From: Tenacibaculum lutimaris
GTDB taxonomy: Bacteria > Bacteroidota > Bacteroidia > Flavobacteriales > Flavobacteriaceae
Direction: 5' to 3'
NCBI RefSeq assembly: GCF_003610735.1
Contig: NZ_RAQM01000009.1
Location: forward strand, 135,194 to 199,193
Length of the DNA stretch: 64,000 bases
A model generated the notes under the pieces. That model was not told the DNA's origin, did no database searches, and saw only the letters and a list, made by a program, of their open reading frames with translations. Within the stretch, counting starts at the first letter, position 1. Each line of letters begins with the position of its first letter. Below are positions 24,419 to 33,600 of this stretch, piece after piece. Both the position numbers and the translations under genes were made by a program.

Positions 24419-24448
24419 CAAAATTAGATATATATATTCATATGACAA
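24419..24448 (-). promoter_or_regulatory. Near-ideal Bacteroidota promoter
   Basis: On the minus strand: TTG (24448-24446), exactly 19 bases, TAATTTTG (24426-24419), followed nine bases later by the ATG at 24409. Spacing and both boxes match consensus, so it may drive the secreted protein and possibly the RND genes. Confidence 0.8.
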
Positions 24449-24480
24449 ACAAATACTTTAGTAAAAAATAGTAACCAATA

Positions 24481-24510
24481 AAAAAACTCGCCAATTGGCG
24501 AGTTTTAATT
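24481..24510 (-). terminator. Terminator of accA
   Basis: A fully palindromic hairpin AAAACTCGCC-AATT-GGCGAGTTTT (24483-24506) lies 27 bases beyond the accA stop. A6 on its left provides the T tail on the minus strand. Confidence 0.8.
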
Positions 24511-24532
24511 TGTTTTAAGGATATGTTAAAGA

Positions 24533-25486
24533 CTATTCTTTAAATACTCCCATATTTGCATATTTTTCCATACGCTGAGCTACTAAATCAGCTTCAGTTA
24601 GTTTATTTAACTCTTTATACGTTTTTAAAATTTGTTCTTTAACAGCTTCGAAAGTTGCTGGTCTATCAGAATGAGCACCTCCTAATGGTTCTTTAATGAT
24701 GTCATCTACTATATTAAGCTTCATTCCATCTTTAGCTGTTAACTTTAACGCTTCAGCAGCCTTTTCTTTTTGCTCCCAGCTTCTCCATAAAATTGTTGAA
24801 CAGTTTTCAGGAGAAATAACTGAATACCATGAATTTTCTAACATATATACTCTGTCTCCTACTCCAATTCCTAAAGCTCCTCCCGAAGCCCCTTCTCCAA
24901 TAATTATAGTGATAATTGGAGTTTTTAAGTAAGTCATTTCAAAAATATTACGAGCAATTGCTTCTCCTTGTCCACGTTCTTCAGCTTCTAATCCTGGGTA
25001 AGCACCTGGAGTATCTACAAAAGTAACAACTGGAATTCCGAATTTTTCAGCCATACGCATTAAACGCAATGCTTTACGGTATCCTTCTGGGTTTGCCATA
25101 CCAAAATTACGATACTGACGCGTTTTCGTATTATATCCCTTTTGCTGACCTATAAACATAAAAGACTGGTCTCCTATTTTACCTAAACCACCTATCATGG
25201 CTTTATCATCTTTTACACTACGATCTCCGTGTAACTCCATAAAAGTATCTCCACAAAGCGCCTTGATATAATCTAATGTATACGGACGATTTGGGTGACG
25301 AGATAACTGTACACGTTGCCATGCAGTTAAATTTTTATATATGTCTTTCTTCGCTTTTTCTAATTTTTCTTCGATTTTTTTACATGTTTCCGTTACATCT
25401 ACTTCACTTTCTTCTCCAATAATCTGACATTTTGCCAACTGATCTTGTAGTTCTTTAATTGGCATTTCAAAATCTAAATATTCCAT
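24533..25486 (-). CDS. accA: Acetyl-CoA carboxylase carboxyltransferase subunit alpha
   Basis: The protein has 317 residues, almost the same as E. coli AccA (319). With AccD it transfers carboxyl from biotin-BCCP to acetyl-CoA, making malonyl-CoA, the first committed step of fatty acid synthesis, in the cytoplasm. An N-terminal coiled region ([10 protein letters not shown]... [30 protein letters not shown]) precedes the crotonase-like core. The core has [22 protein letters not shown] and the oxyanion-hole glycines [15 protein letters not shown]. It is monocistronic, with its own promoter box at 25537-25544 and a terminator. AccD is not in the window. Confidence 0.97.
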   Translation of the reverse strand: MEYLDFEMPIKELQDQLAKCQIIGEESEVDVTETCKKIEEKLEKAKKDIYKNLTAWQRVQLSRHPNRPYTLDYIKALCGDTFMELHGDRSVKDDKAMIGGLGKIGDQSFMFIGQQKGYNTKTRQYRNFGMANPEGYRKALRLMRMAEKFGIPVVTFVDTPGAYPGLEAEERGQGEAIARNIFEMTYLKTPIITIIIGEGASGGALGIGVGDRVYMLENSWYSVISPENCSTILWRSWEQKEKAAEALKLTAKDGMKLNIVDDIIKEPLGGAHSDRPATFEAVKEQILKTYKELNKLTEADLVAQRMEKYANMGVFKE

Positions 25487-25536
25487 TATTGTATATAATT
25501 TGATTTTCTAATTTTCTAATTAGTCGTTTGTAAAGG

Positions 25537-25544
25537 CAAACATA
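25537..25544 (-). promoter_or_regulatory. -7 box of accA
   Basis: TATGTTTG on the minus strand matches TAnnTTTG and implies a leader of about 45 bases. No TTG was found at the right spacing, so only half the promoter is supported. Confidence 0.5.
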
Positions 25545-25587
25545 CTAAAAAATTGTACAGTTTACCTTGATCGTTTTTCTTAAAATA

Positions 25588-26487
25588 CTATTTTTTAATC
25601 ATTTTCTTTTTTATAGAAGATGCGTTTTTTAGAACTCCGTTAAGCAACACCACAAATAAAACTATGAAAGCACCGTAGTAAAACTCTGGATTCATTTGTT
25701 CTTTTTCACCAAAAATTATGAGTGCTAAAATGATAGCGTATATAGGCTCTAAATTGATTGTAAGCATTACTGTATAGGGAGTTAAATACTTCATCACTTT
25801 AACAGAAGCTATAAAAGCATACGCTGTACAAATACTACTTAACACAAATAAATATATCCAATCGGTTGTTTTAATTTGGAAAAACTCTATTGAAAATTGT
25901 TGCGTAAATAACATGTATAATGTTACTCCTAAGACACCAAAGAATAATTGGTAAAAGGAAATTGTATTTGCATCATGCTTTTGGATAAATAATCCGTTTA
26001 ATACTGAAAACAATGCTGATAAAAAAGCTGATATTAACGCATAAACAATCCCTAAAGTATATTGACTTTCAAAATTGAATATAATATACAAACCTGCAAT
26101 TACGAGTAAGCCTAAAACAATCTCAATAAGCTTTACTCTTCTCTTAAAGAAGAAAGGTTCTATTAACGAGGCAAAAAAAGCTCCTGTACTCATTGTAACT
26201 AATGCTACTGATACATTCGATACTTTAATAGCCTTGAAAAAAGTTATCCAATGCACTGCTATAATTATTCCTGAAATAGCAAACTTTAACAATGCTTTCT
26301 TCTCAATTTTAAATGTTTTTTTTCTGATTAAAAAATACAGTGCTATAAAAATAACAGCTAAAAACATTCGATACCAAACTAATGGAACAGCATCAATTGA
26401 TATTAATGCTCCTAGTATTGCTGTAAATCCCCAAATAAAAACGATTAAATGTAGGTGTAGGTAATTTCTTAATTTATCTCCTTGCAT
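25588..26487 (-). CDS. EamA/DMT-family transporter
   Basis: This is an inner-membrane protein of 299 residues with ten predicted helices in two EamA repeats. The first opens HLIVFIWGFTAILGALISIDAVPLVWYR. The second contains the signature AYAFIASVKVMKYLTPYTVMLTINLEPIYA. Members of the drug/metabolite transporter superfamily export amino acids or other metabolites; the substrate cannot be told. It is the third gene of the tgt operon and overlaps the preceding permease gene by 14 bases. No terminator was found between its stop and the accA promoter region. Confidence 0.88.
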   Translation of the reverse strand: MQGDKLRNYLHLHLIVFIWGFTAILGALISIDAVPLVWYRMFLAVIFIALYFLIRKKTFKIEKKALLKFAISGIIIAVHWITFFKAIKVSNVSVALVTMSTGAFFASLIEPFFFKRRVKLIEIVLGLLVIAGLYIIFNFESQYTLGIVYALISAFLSALFSVLNGLFIQKHDANTISFYQLFFGVLGVTLYMLFTQQFSIEFFQIKTTDWIYLFVLSSICTAYAFIASVKVMKYLTPYTVMLTINLEPIYAIILALIIFGEKEQMNPEFYYGAFIVLFVVLLNGVLKNASSIKKKMIKK

Positions 26488-27559
26488 TTATATATAAGTA
26501 AATAGCGTATAGACCAAAAACAATATTTGGTACCCAAACATTCAACAAAGCATTAGCGCCCGCTACTGCTCCTAATACCTCTGCTACTTTTAAAAAGAAC
26601 ACATAAATAAACATTACAGCGATTCCTATCGCCAAATTAGCTCCAATACCTCCACGAGTTTTTTTATGCGCTAAAGCAACAGCAATCATGGTTAAAATAT
26701 AACTAGCAATAGGCAAACTAGTACGTTTATATAGTTCTACTAAATAAGCATTTAAGTTTTTGATTCCTCTTTTTCTAGACACATCAATGAATTTTATTAA
26801 TTCTGGAGAATTCATTTCTTGAGCCATTACGTTTTTATAATTGAAATCGGTAGGAGTAAAAGTGAACGTTGTATCTATACTTCTTCCTGAAAAAATACTA
26901 TCTCTTCCCTTAAAGATTTTTCGAAGTTTCCATGTACTTAATTTAAACGTACTGTCCTTTTCATTCCAGTTAATGTTATCTGCCATCAACTTACTTTTTA
27001 GTTTTATACCATCGTATAAATCTATTGAAAAGTTATATCCTGAATTTCGTTTTAAATCATACCTCTGTAAGTAGACATAAGTACTATCATTTAATTGTAA
27101 ACTGAACTCTTGTATTGAAGTATCTGAATATTTTTGCTTTTTAAGGTACTCTTTTTCAAATGCTTTTCTTGTTTTACTACTAGTAGGGACAAAAAAGTGA
27201 TTCATTGAAAGTGCTACCAAACACACAATAGAAGCTCCTATAAAGTATGGATATAGAAAACGAGTAAATGATACTTGAGAACTATTTATGGCTATAATTT
27301 CAGTATTACTAGCCAACTTTGAAGTAAATAAAATTACTGCAATAAATAACGCTAATGGCATGAAAGTATTAGCGTAGTAAATAATAAAATTCTTATAATA
27401 ATCATTCGCTACCTCAAAAAAAGTTAAGTTTTCATGACGTAAAAACTTATCTATTTTTTCAGCAATATCAATTGCTACAGCAATAGGAATTAGAATTAAT
27501 AAGGTAAACAAAAAAGTTACCAGATAACGCTTTAATATGTACCAATCTAGTTTTTTCAA
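26474..27559 (-). CDS. LptF/LptG-family permease (lipopolysaccharide export)
   Basis: This protein of 361 residues starts MKKLDWYILKRYLVTFLFTLLILIP, the typical YjgP/YjgQ opening. It has three N-terminal helices, a periplasmic beta-jellyroll (about 130-260) and three C-terminal helices ending in YAIYLYINARR. LptF and LptG form the membrane part of the LptB2FG exporter that lifts lipopolysaccharide to the Lpt bridge. Which of the two this is cannot be decided safely; Bacteroidota copies beside tgt are usually called LptG. It follows tgt after one base and overlaps the EamA gene. No second family member is in the window. Confidence 0.88.
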   Translation of the reverse strand: MKKLDWYILKRYLVTFLFTLLILIPIAVAIDIAEKIDKFLRHENLTFFEVANDYYKNFIIYYANTFMPLALFIAVILFTSKLASNTEIIAINSSQVSFTRFLYPYFIGASIVCLVALSMNHFFVPTSSKTRKAFEKEYLKKQKYSDTSIQEFSLQLNDSTYVYLQRYDLKRNSGYNFSIDLYDGIKLKSKLMADNINWNEKDSTFKLSTWKLRKIFKGRDSIFSGRSIDTTFTFTPTDFNYKNVMAQEMNSPELIKFIDVSRKRGIKNLNAYLVELYKRTSLPIASYILTMIAVALAHKKTRGGIGANLAIGIAVMFIYVFFLKVAEVLGAVAGANALLNVWVPNIVFGLYAIYLYINARR

Positions 27560-27560
27560 G

Positions 27561-28691
27561 TTACAAACGTTTATCCATTTGTTTTACCATTTTGTCTTTC
27601 CACGTGGCAAAATCTCCTGCTATAATATGTTTACGTGCTTCACGTACCAACCATAAGTAAAATCCTAAATTATGAATAGAAGCGATTTGTTTCCCTAACA
27701 TTTCTCTTGAAGCAAATAAGTGGCGTAAATAGGCTTTTGAGTACATGGTATCTACCCAAGTAATTCCCATTTCATCAATAGGAGAAAAATCGTTTTCCCA
27801 CTTCTTATTTTTAATATTAATACTACCGTGTGCCGTGAATAACATTCCGTTACGAGCATTACGTGTTGGCATTACACAGTCGAACATATCTACTCCTAGT
27901 GCAATATTCTCTAAAATGTTGATTGGTGTACCTACCCCCATTAAATAACGAGGTTTATCTTCTGGTAAAATTGCTGTTACAACCTCAGTCATTGCATACA
28001 TTTCTTCAGCTGGTTCACCAACTGACAACCCACCAATTGCATTTCCTTCAGCTCCTGAATTTGCGATGTACTCTGCTGATTGTTTACGTAAATCTTTATA
28101 GGTACTTCCTTGCACTATTGGAAATAAGGTTTGATTGTATCCGTATTTTGGAGGTGTGTTATTGAAATGTTTTATACAACGATCTAACCAACGATGTGTC
28201 ATGTGCATAGATCGTTTTGCGTAGTTATAATCGCAAGGGTATGGTGTACACTCATCAAAAGCCATAATTATATCTGCTCCAATGGTACGTTGTGTATCCA
28301 TTACATTTTCAGGAGTAAAAAAATGAGTTGATCCATCAATATGACTTTTAAACTTTACCCCTTCTTCGTTTATTTTTCTTCTTCCTGATAACGAGTATAC
28401 TTGATATCCTCCACTATCAGTTAAAATATTACGATCCCAGTTCATAAATTTATGTAAGCCTCCTGCTTGTTCTAAAATAGAGGTTTGAGGGCGTAAGTAT
28501 AAGTGATAGGTATTTCCTAAAATGATATCAGGGTTTATCTCTTCTTTTAATTCTGATTGGTGTACTCCTTTTACTGTAGCTACTGTACCTACAGGCATAA
28601 ATATTGGAGTTTCTATGGTTCCGTGATCGGTAGTAATAACACCTGCTCGTGCTTTACTTTTAGGATCGGTTATTTTTAAGTCAAATTGCAT
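27561..28691 (-). CDS. tgt: Queuine/preQ1 tRNA-guanine transglycosylase
   Basis: The protein has 376 residues from the ATG at 28691. A TTG nine bases earlier is part of the promoter box and is rejected. The enzyme swaps guanine-34 of GUN-anticodon tRNAs for preQ1. The TIM-barrel motifs are present: ILTDSGGYQVYSLSGRRKI, GNAIGGLSVGEP, and the nucleophile Asp in GVDMFDCVMPTRNARNG. The zinc-binding CxCxxC expected after FSPID is absent: the sequence reads FSPIDEMGITWVDTMYSKAYLRHLF, with the later HNLGFYL histidine kept. I recall this substitution in other Bacteroidota Tgt proteins, so activity is still expected. It is the first gene of tgt-lptF/G-eamA. Confidence 0.95.
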   Translation of the reverse strand: MQFDLKITDPKSKARAGVITTDHGTIETPIFMPVGTVATVKGVHQSELKEEINPDIILGNTYHLYLRPQTSILEQAGGLHKFMNWDRNILTDSGGYQVYSLSGRRKINEEGVKFKSHIDGSTHFFTPENVMDTQRTIGADIIMAFDECTPYPCDYNYAKRSMHMTHRWLDRCIKHFNNTPPKYGYNQTLFPIVQGSTYKDLRKQSAEYIANSGAEGNAIGGLSVGEPAEEMYAMTEVVTAILPEDKPRYLMGVGTPINILENIALGVDMFDCVMPTRNARNGMLFTAHGSINIKNKKWENDFSPIDEMGITWVDTMYSKAYLRHLFASREMLGKQIASIHNLGFYLWLVREARKHIIAGDFATWKDKMVKQMDKRL

Positions 28692-28697
28692 AAGTGG

Positions 28698-28705
28698 CAA
28701 AGATA
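28698..28705 (-). promoter_or_regulatory. -7 box of tgt
   Basis: TATCTTTG on the minus strand ends six bases before the ATG at 28691. Box, following C and short spacing are almost the same as at queE (16285-16302), again predicting a message with hardly any leader. Confidence 0.7.
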
Positions 28706-28761
28706 CGCATGTAAGTTGAATGTTAAAAAGTAGAAAGTTAAAAGTTTCTTATTACTGATTT

Positions 28762-29613
28762 TTAATTCTTTCTTCTTCTCCCAAACTTGTTCTTAAATTC
28801 TCCTTTTTTATTAGATAATGTATTCTTCTTAGGTGAATTTTTGTTTTTGGTTTCTGTTGAAGAACTCATTTTTTCTGTTGTTTCGTACGTTTTTGACGAA
28901 CCTGCTACAAGTTTATTTATTTCATCCATTTCTTTGGATGTTAACTCTCGCCATTCTCCTACTTTCAGGTTTCCTAAAGTTACATTCATAATACGTGTGC
29001 GTTTTAACTTTGTTACATTGTAACCTAAATATTCACACATACGTCGGATTTGACGATTTAAACCTTGCACTAATATTATCTTAAAGGTGGTATCATTAAC
29101 ACGTTCTACTTTACATTTTTTGGTAACTGTTCCTAAAATCGGTATTCCGTTACTCATCCGTTTCATAAAACGTTCATCAAAAGTTTTATCTACCGAAACT
29201 ATATACTCCTTTTCATGATTGTTCCCTGCACGTAAAATCTTATTTACGATATCTCCATCATTGGTTAAAAAAATTAACCCTTCTGAGGGTTTATCTAAAC
29301 GTCCAATAGGAAATAATCTTTGTGGATGCCCTACAAATTTTACGATATTTTTACGCTCTTTGCTATCGGTAGTACAAACAATTCCTACAGGTTTATTTAA
29401 AGCTATATATATCGTTTTAGGCTTAGTTTTTAATGGTTTTCCATCAATTTTCACTACATCTCCTTCATGCACTCTATTTCCTAACTGTGTAGATTTACCA
29501 TTTATAGTTACTCTCCCCTCAGTAATAAATCTTTCTGCTTCACGACGTGAACAGATTCCTGTACTACTTATGTACTTGTTAAGATTTATTGATGTGTCGT
29601 TATTATTTTCCAT
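28762..29613 (-). CDS. rluF: 23S rRNA pseudouridine synthase, RluF type
   Basis: The protein has 283 residues from the ATG at 29613 ([16 protein letters not shown]); nine more residues in the open frame are rejected. An S4 RNA-binding domain ([20 protein letters not shown]) is followed by the RsuA/RluB/E/F catalytic domain with D107 in [18 protein letters not shown]. The sequence [18 protein letters not shown] matches the RluF subgroup, which makes pseudouridine-2604 in 23S rRNA. Residues about 235-283 are a low-complexity Ser/Thr/Lys tail ending [10 protein letters not shown], probably an RNA-binding extension. RluF versus a close relative is a subfamily judgement. It lies just beyond the terminator of the spr operon on the same strand. 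Confidence 0.85.
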   Translation of the reverse strand: MENNNDTSINLNKYISSTGICSRREAERFITEGRVTINGKSTQLGNRVHEGDVVKIDGKPLKTKPKTIYIALNKPVGIVCTTDSKERKNIVKFVGHPQRLFPIGRLDKPSEGLIFLTNDGDIVNKILRAGNNHEKEYIVSVDKTFDERFMKRMSNGIPILGTVTKKCKVERVNDTTFKIILVQGLNRQIRRMCEYLGYNVTKLKRTRIMNVTLGNLKVGEWRELTSKEMDEINKLVAGSSKTYETTEKMSSSTETKNKNSPKKNTLSNKKGEFKNKFGRRRKN

Positions 29614-29630
29614 TAATGCAAAGAAAAAGA

Positions 29631-29658
29631 AAATCCTCAAGCTAACACTTGAGGATTT
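29631..29658 (-). terminator. Terminator of the sprCDBF operon
   Basis: A perfect 11-bp stem AAATCCTCAAG/CTTGAGGATTT (29631-29641 with 29648-29658) has a T-rich tail on the minus strand, 21 bases beyond the sprF stop. Confidence 0.85.
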
Positions 29659-29679
29659 AATAATTTATGCTTTAAAATA

Positions 29680-30627
29680 TTAGAACATAATCATTTTTTG
29701 TGTACAACGTGCTAAACTTTGTCTTCTTTCATAATCAAACCCTAGTGTAATCATGTGTGTACCGTAGTTAAAGTCTTGTGTTTTGTTCATATTAATACTA
29801 AATCCGTATGACAAATAAAGATTATCTTTCTTTAAACCAAATAATGGCGCAATGGCGTTTGGTTGAAAAAACTGATCGTTTAAGAAGGTATAACTTAAAC
29901 CTGCCCAAACATACCCATCTCTAATACCTTTTCTGGCTTTAATGTTCATATCTGTTTTAGAACGCCCTGTAGCTTCTCTATACTCATAAAGAATAGAAGG
30001 CTCTAACTCAAAACCTCTACTAATTCTTGAAAATATATATGATGAAAACACCACGTACTTTCGTAACTCTTCTGGCTCACCTGTTTCGAAGTTTTCTACA
30101 TCCCTATTCAATAAATTAACTACGTTAGCCGTAATACTGAACTTTTCAAAACGGTATAGTAAACCTACATCAAAATTAGAGTGATTTATGGCTCTAGAAG
30201 GTTTACCACTATTCGTATTATCTTGAGATGTGTCTTGACCAAATTGAATAAAACTATAACTTAATGCAAATGATAGGAAACTATCGTGGAAGTCACTTAA
30301 TGTTAAGTGACTTGCAAACGATAATTTTGCCCCTTTTTGAGTGGTAAATCCATTACTATCATTAAATAATGAAATACCTCCTCCGAAAGTATCTGCAATA
30401 CGTGCTTCAACTGTTAATGATTGTGTATCAGGTGCGTCTTTTACACCTATCCATTGGCTTACTCCGTTTAATCTAACCTGTAATCCTGTTCCAATACCCG
30501 CATAGGTTGGTGAGATTACAAAAGGGTTATCTGCTAAATGACTTACATATTGTGGCAATTCTACCTCTTGTGCAGTTGCTTTTACACTACTAAATACTAC
30601 ACCCAAAATTATTAAAATCTTTCTCAT
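29680..30627 (-). CDS. sprF: SprF, PorP/SprF-family T9SS outer-membrane protein
   Basis: This protein of 315 residues has a signal peptide (ILIILGVVFSSVKATAQ). The mature part opens with the family motif LPQYVSHLADNPFVISPTYAGI. It continues as a 14-strand-like barrel (VRLNGVSQWIGVKDAPDTQSLTVEA; GGGISLFND) ending in a beta strand (MITLGFDYE) plus a short tail with a Cys. In Flavobacterium johnsoniae SprF is needed to bring SprB to the cell surface through the T9SS. The gene lies 8 bases downstream of sprB, exactly as in that operon, which supports the symbol. It is the last gene before the terminator. Confidence 0.92.
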   Translation of the reverse strand: MRKILIILGVVFSSVKATAQEVELPQYVSHLADNPFVISPTYAGIGTGLQVRLNGVSQWIGVKDAPDTQSLTVEARIADTFGGGISLFNDSNGFTTQKGAKLSFASHLTLSDFHDSFLSFALSYSFIQFGQDTSQDNTNSGKPSRAINHSNFDVGLLYRFEKFSITANVVNLLNRDVENFETGEPEELRKYVVFSSYIFSRISRGFELEPSILYEYREATGRSKTDMNIKARKGIRDGYVWAGLSYTFLNDQFFQPNAIAPLFGLKKDNLYLSYGFSINMNKTQDFNYGTHMITLGFDYERRQSLARCTQKMIMF

Positions 30628-30635
30628 TTTTCTTC

Positions 30636-33600
30636 TTATCTATATAGTGTAAAATGTCCCATTATTTTTTTCTCTTGTCCTGATAACTCTTTAAAATAAA
30701 TTGTGTACCAGTAATCACCTGATGGCAGTGGTTTACCGTCATAAGTACCATCCCATCCTATTTGAACTCCTTGGAAGTTGATGATTTTACGAGCATATCT
30801 ATCATAAATAAATACTTTAATATCATGATAATCTTCTACTTCACGCGGGTACCAGTAATCATTATCTCCATCTCCATCTGGTGAGAATAAATTAGGTACA
30901 AAAATAGATATATACTCTCCTCTTACTGTTAACGTAACCTCACAACCTCTTGCATCTCTTACCGTAATAGTGTAATCTTTTGTTTGTAAGATTGTAAACT
31001 CATTATCAGGCCCAAAATCTCCTCCATCAACACTATACTCATAAGGCTCTAACCCAAAATCTGCATTGGCTATTAAAGTATTTTTAACCGAGTCGTCAAT
31101 TTCTAAAGTTAACGCTCTAATATCATCAATACTAATTGGATTACTTACTGAACTTTGGTTACAACCAGTTACTGTATGCGTAGCTACAACATGGTATCCT
31201 ACTCCTGCTGGTAAATCAAAAAACTCTCCTTCATTATTTGTTTCTATTGAATTTCCATTTCCATCATATAAGGTGTAAGATGTTGAACCTTTATACTTGT
31301 CATCTACTATTGCTTTAATAACATTTCCTACCTCACAGGTATACGCAAAATCTACTGTTAACTGTAAGTCTACTGGTTCTTCTGTAGTTACTCTAATAGG
31401 ATCTACTACGTTACAACCTGCTTCATCACTTACCGTGATATAGTAGAATTCACCTGCTTGGATATTCTCTGCAGCACCTAATACAATCGTATTCTCCGTA
31501 TACTGAATTCCCAGTGGATTGTTATTAATACTTACGTAGTAAGGACTTGTACCTCCTTGTACATCTAACTCAATTGTTGGCGTAGCATCTTCAATACATA
31601 CTTGGTTATTTACTTGAATTAATGATGCTGTAAACTGTTCTGGTTGCTCAACTTCAACTCTTATTGGATCCATATAACAACCCACAACATCTTTTACAGT
31701 TATCCAATATACTCCTGCTGTTAAATTTTCAAACACATTGTTCTTTACAAACTTAGCTGGTGGGAATTCTGGTCTACTTGGATCTGATACGATATTAAAC
31801 TCGTAATCATTATTACCTCCAGTTGCATTTATCGTAATAGTACCATCGCTACCTCCATAACATGTAACTGCTGTTACTATTTCTTGAGCAGATAATCTAT
31901 CTGGTTCTGTTATCGTATGTTCGCCTGTTACAGTACTACACACAACTCCAAATCTGTTCGTACTTCTTACGCTAATTTTATAGGTACCAACATTTAAACC
32001 ACTAAATGTATTTGATGCTTGCCAATTACCTATAGGATTATCATTATCATTACCATCTAACAACTGGTATTCATAGTTAGCAAAACCACCATCTACATTA
32101 GCTGATAACACTGCATTGCTATCTCCATTACAGGTTATAAATGCAGAGTCTACATTTAAGGTAGCACTAAGATCTACGTAAGCTCCTATTGTTAATGTTG
32201 TTGGATCAGAAATACACATTTTACTATCTCTCACAAAGAATTGGTGTGTTCCGGCATCAACATTAAATGTGTGGTTAGGAGAACCTGGATTAGCTGATAC
32301 AAAAGTAATTCCGTCCATACTATACATATATGGTCCTGTACCTCCTGCTCCTGTAACTTCTACCACTGCTTGAGGGTCGTTACATGTAATATCTGCTATA
32401 ATATCTGCTGAAGCTACTACTTCAGTAGGATCTACAATATCAATTGGACCAATTGGACCATCACAAGAATACCCATCTGCTACTTTTACTGAATATCCAG
32501 TACCTGCTGGTAAATTCGTAAAGATTGGAGACGACTGACTTGCACTTTCTGTTCCATCAGGATATACCAATATGTAACTGTATGTTATTGGTGACGCATC
32601 TGTTTGACCTCCTGCTATATTAGTTACTTCAATAGTTGCGGTATACTCTCCTTCACATAAGTTTGGTGTAACATTAAAGTCTCCAGTAATGGTTGTTCCA
32701 GGGTTTAATGTAAAGGTTGTTGTCTCAATACATCCATTAATATCTCTAACCGTAGCAGTATAATCACCTGCTGTTAAACCTGTAATTATTGCATTGTTAT
32801 CAAATGATTGCTCAGTTAAACCTGAAGTATTGTTTACCAATTCATATTGATAAGCTCCCCAACCTCCACTAGCAGCTAAATTAACAGCTCCTGAGTTTGC
32901 TGGTGTACATTTTAAATAGGTTAACTCATGCGCTAATGTTAAATCTGCTGTTGGTTGAGCAATTTCAAAATCAACTGACCTAGGTGTACAGTATGGAGAA
33001 TCTGTCATTCTTATTTGTACATAATACTCTCCTGGTGCTATACCTGAAATAGTTATTGGTGACGCTGCCCCTGCCGCTATACTGTCTGAAGCTACAACTG
33101 AACCACCTCCTACAGTAATTACTTCATAATCAAAAGCATCTGTATATGATGTAGAAGGGCTAAAATAGAAATCTACACTTCCTGTACCATTAAAACATGC
33201 TCTTTGAATATTTGTTAAGAACACATCATACGATGGTACTGGTCCTACTACATAGTATTCTGTTTCAATACAGTTGGTATCTAAGTTTTCTAACTCTATT
33301 CTATAGGTACCTGGTGCTAAGAATTGTGTAAAGTCACCATCCGTATTTGGTCTTGTTTCTATAGGTGTAGCTGCTGGTCCTGCTGCATTGTCATACAACC
33401 TATACTCAAAATTAGTTAACGAACCTCCTACTACAGTATGAGTAGCAATAATATCTTCACCGTTGTTACAATCAATTTTTCTTTGAGGATCAACTGTTAG
33501 ACCAGTTATTCTTACAAATGGATTGATAGTTACATCTTCCGTAGCAAAACAATTGTTGTTTTCATCATACACGCTTACTGTATATGTACCTCCTGTTTCA

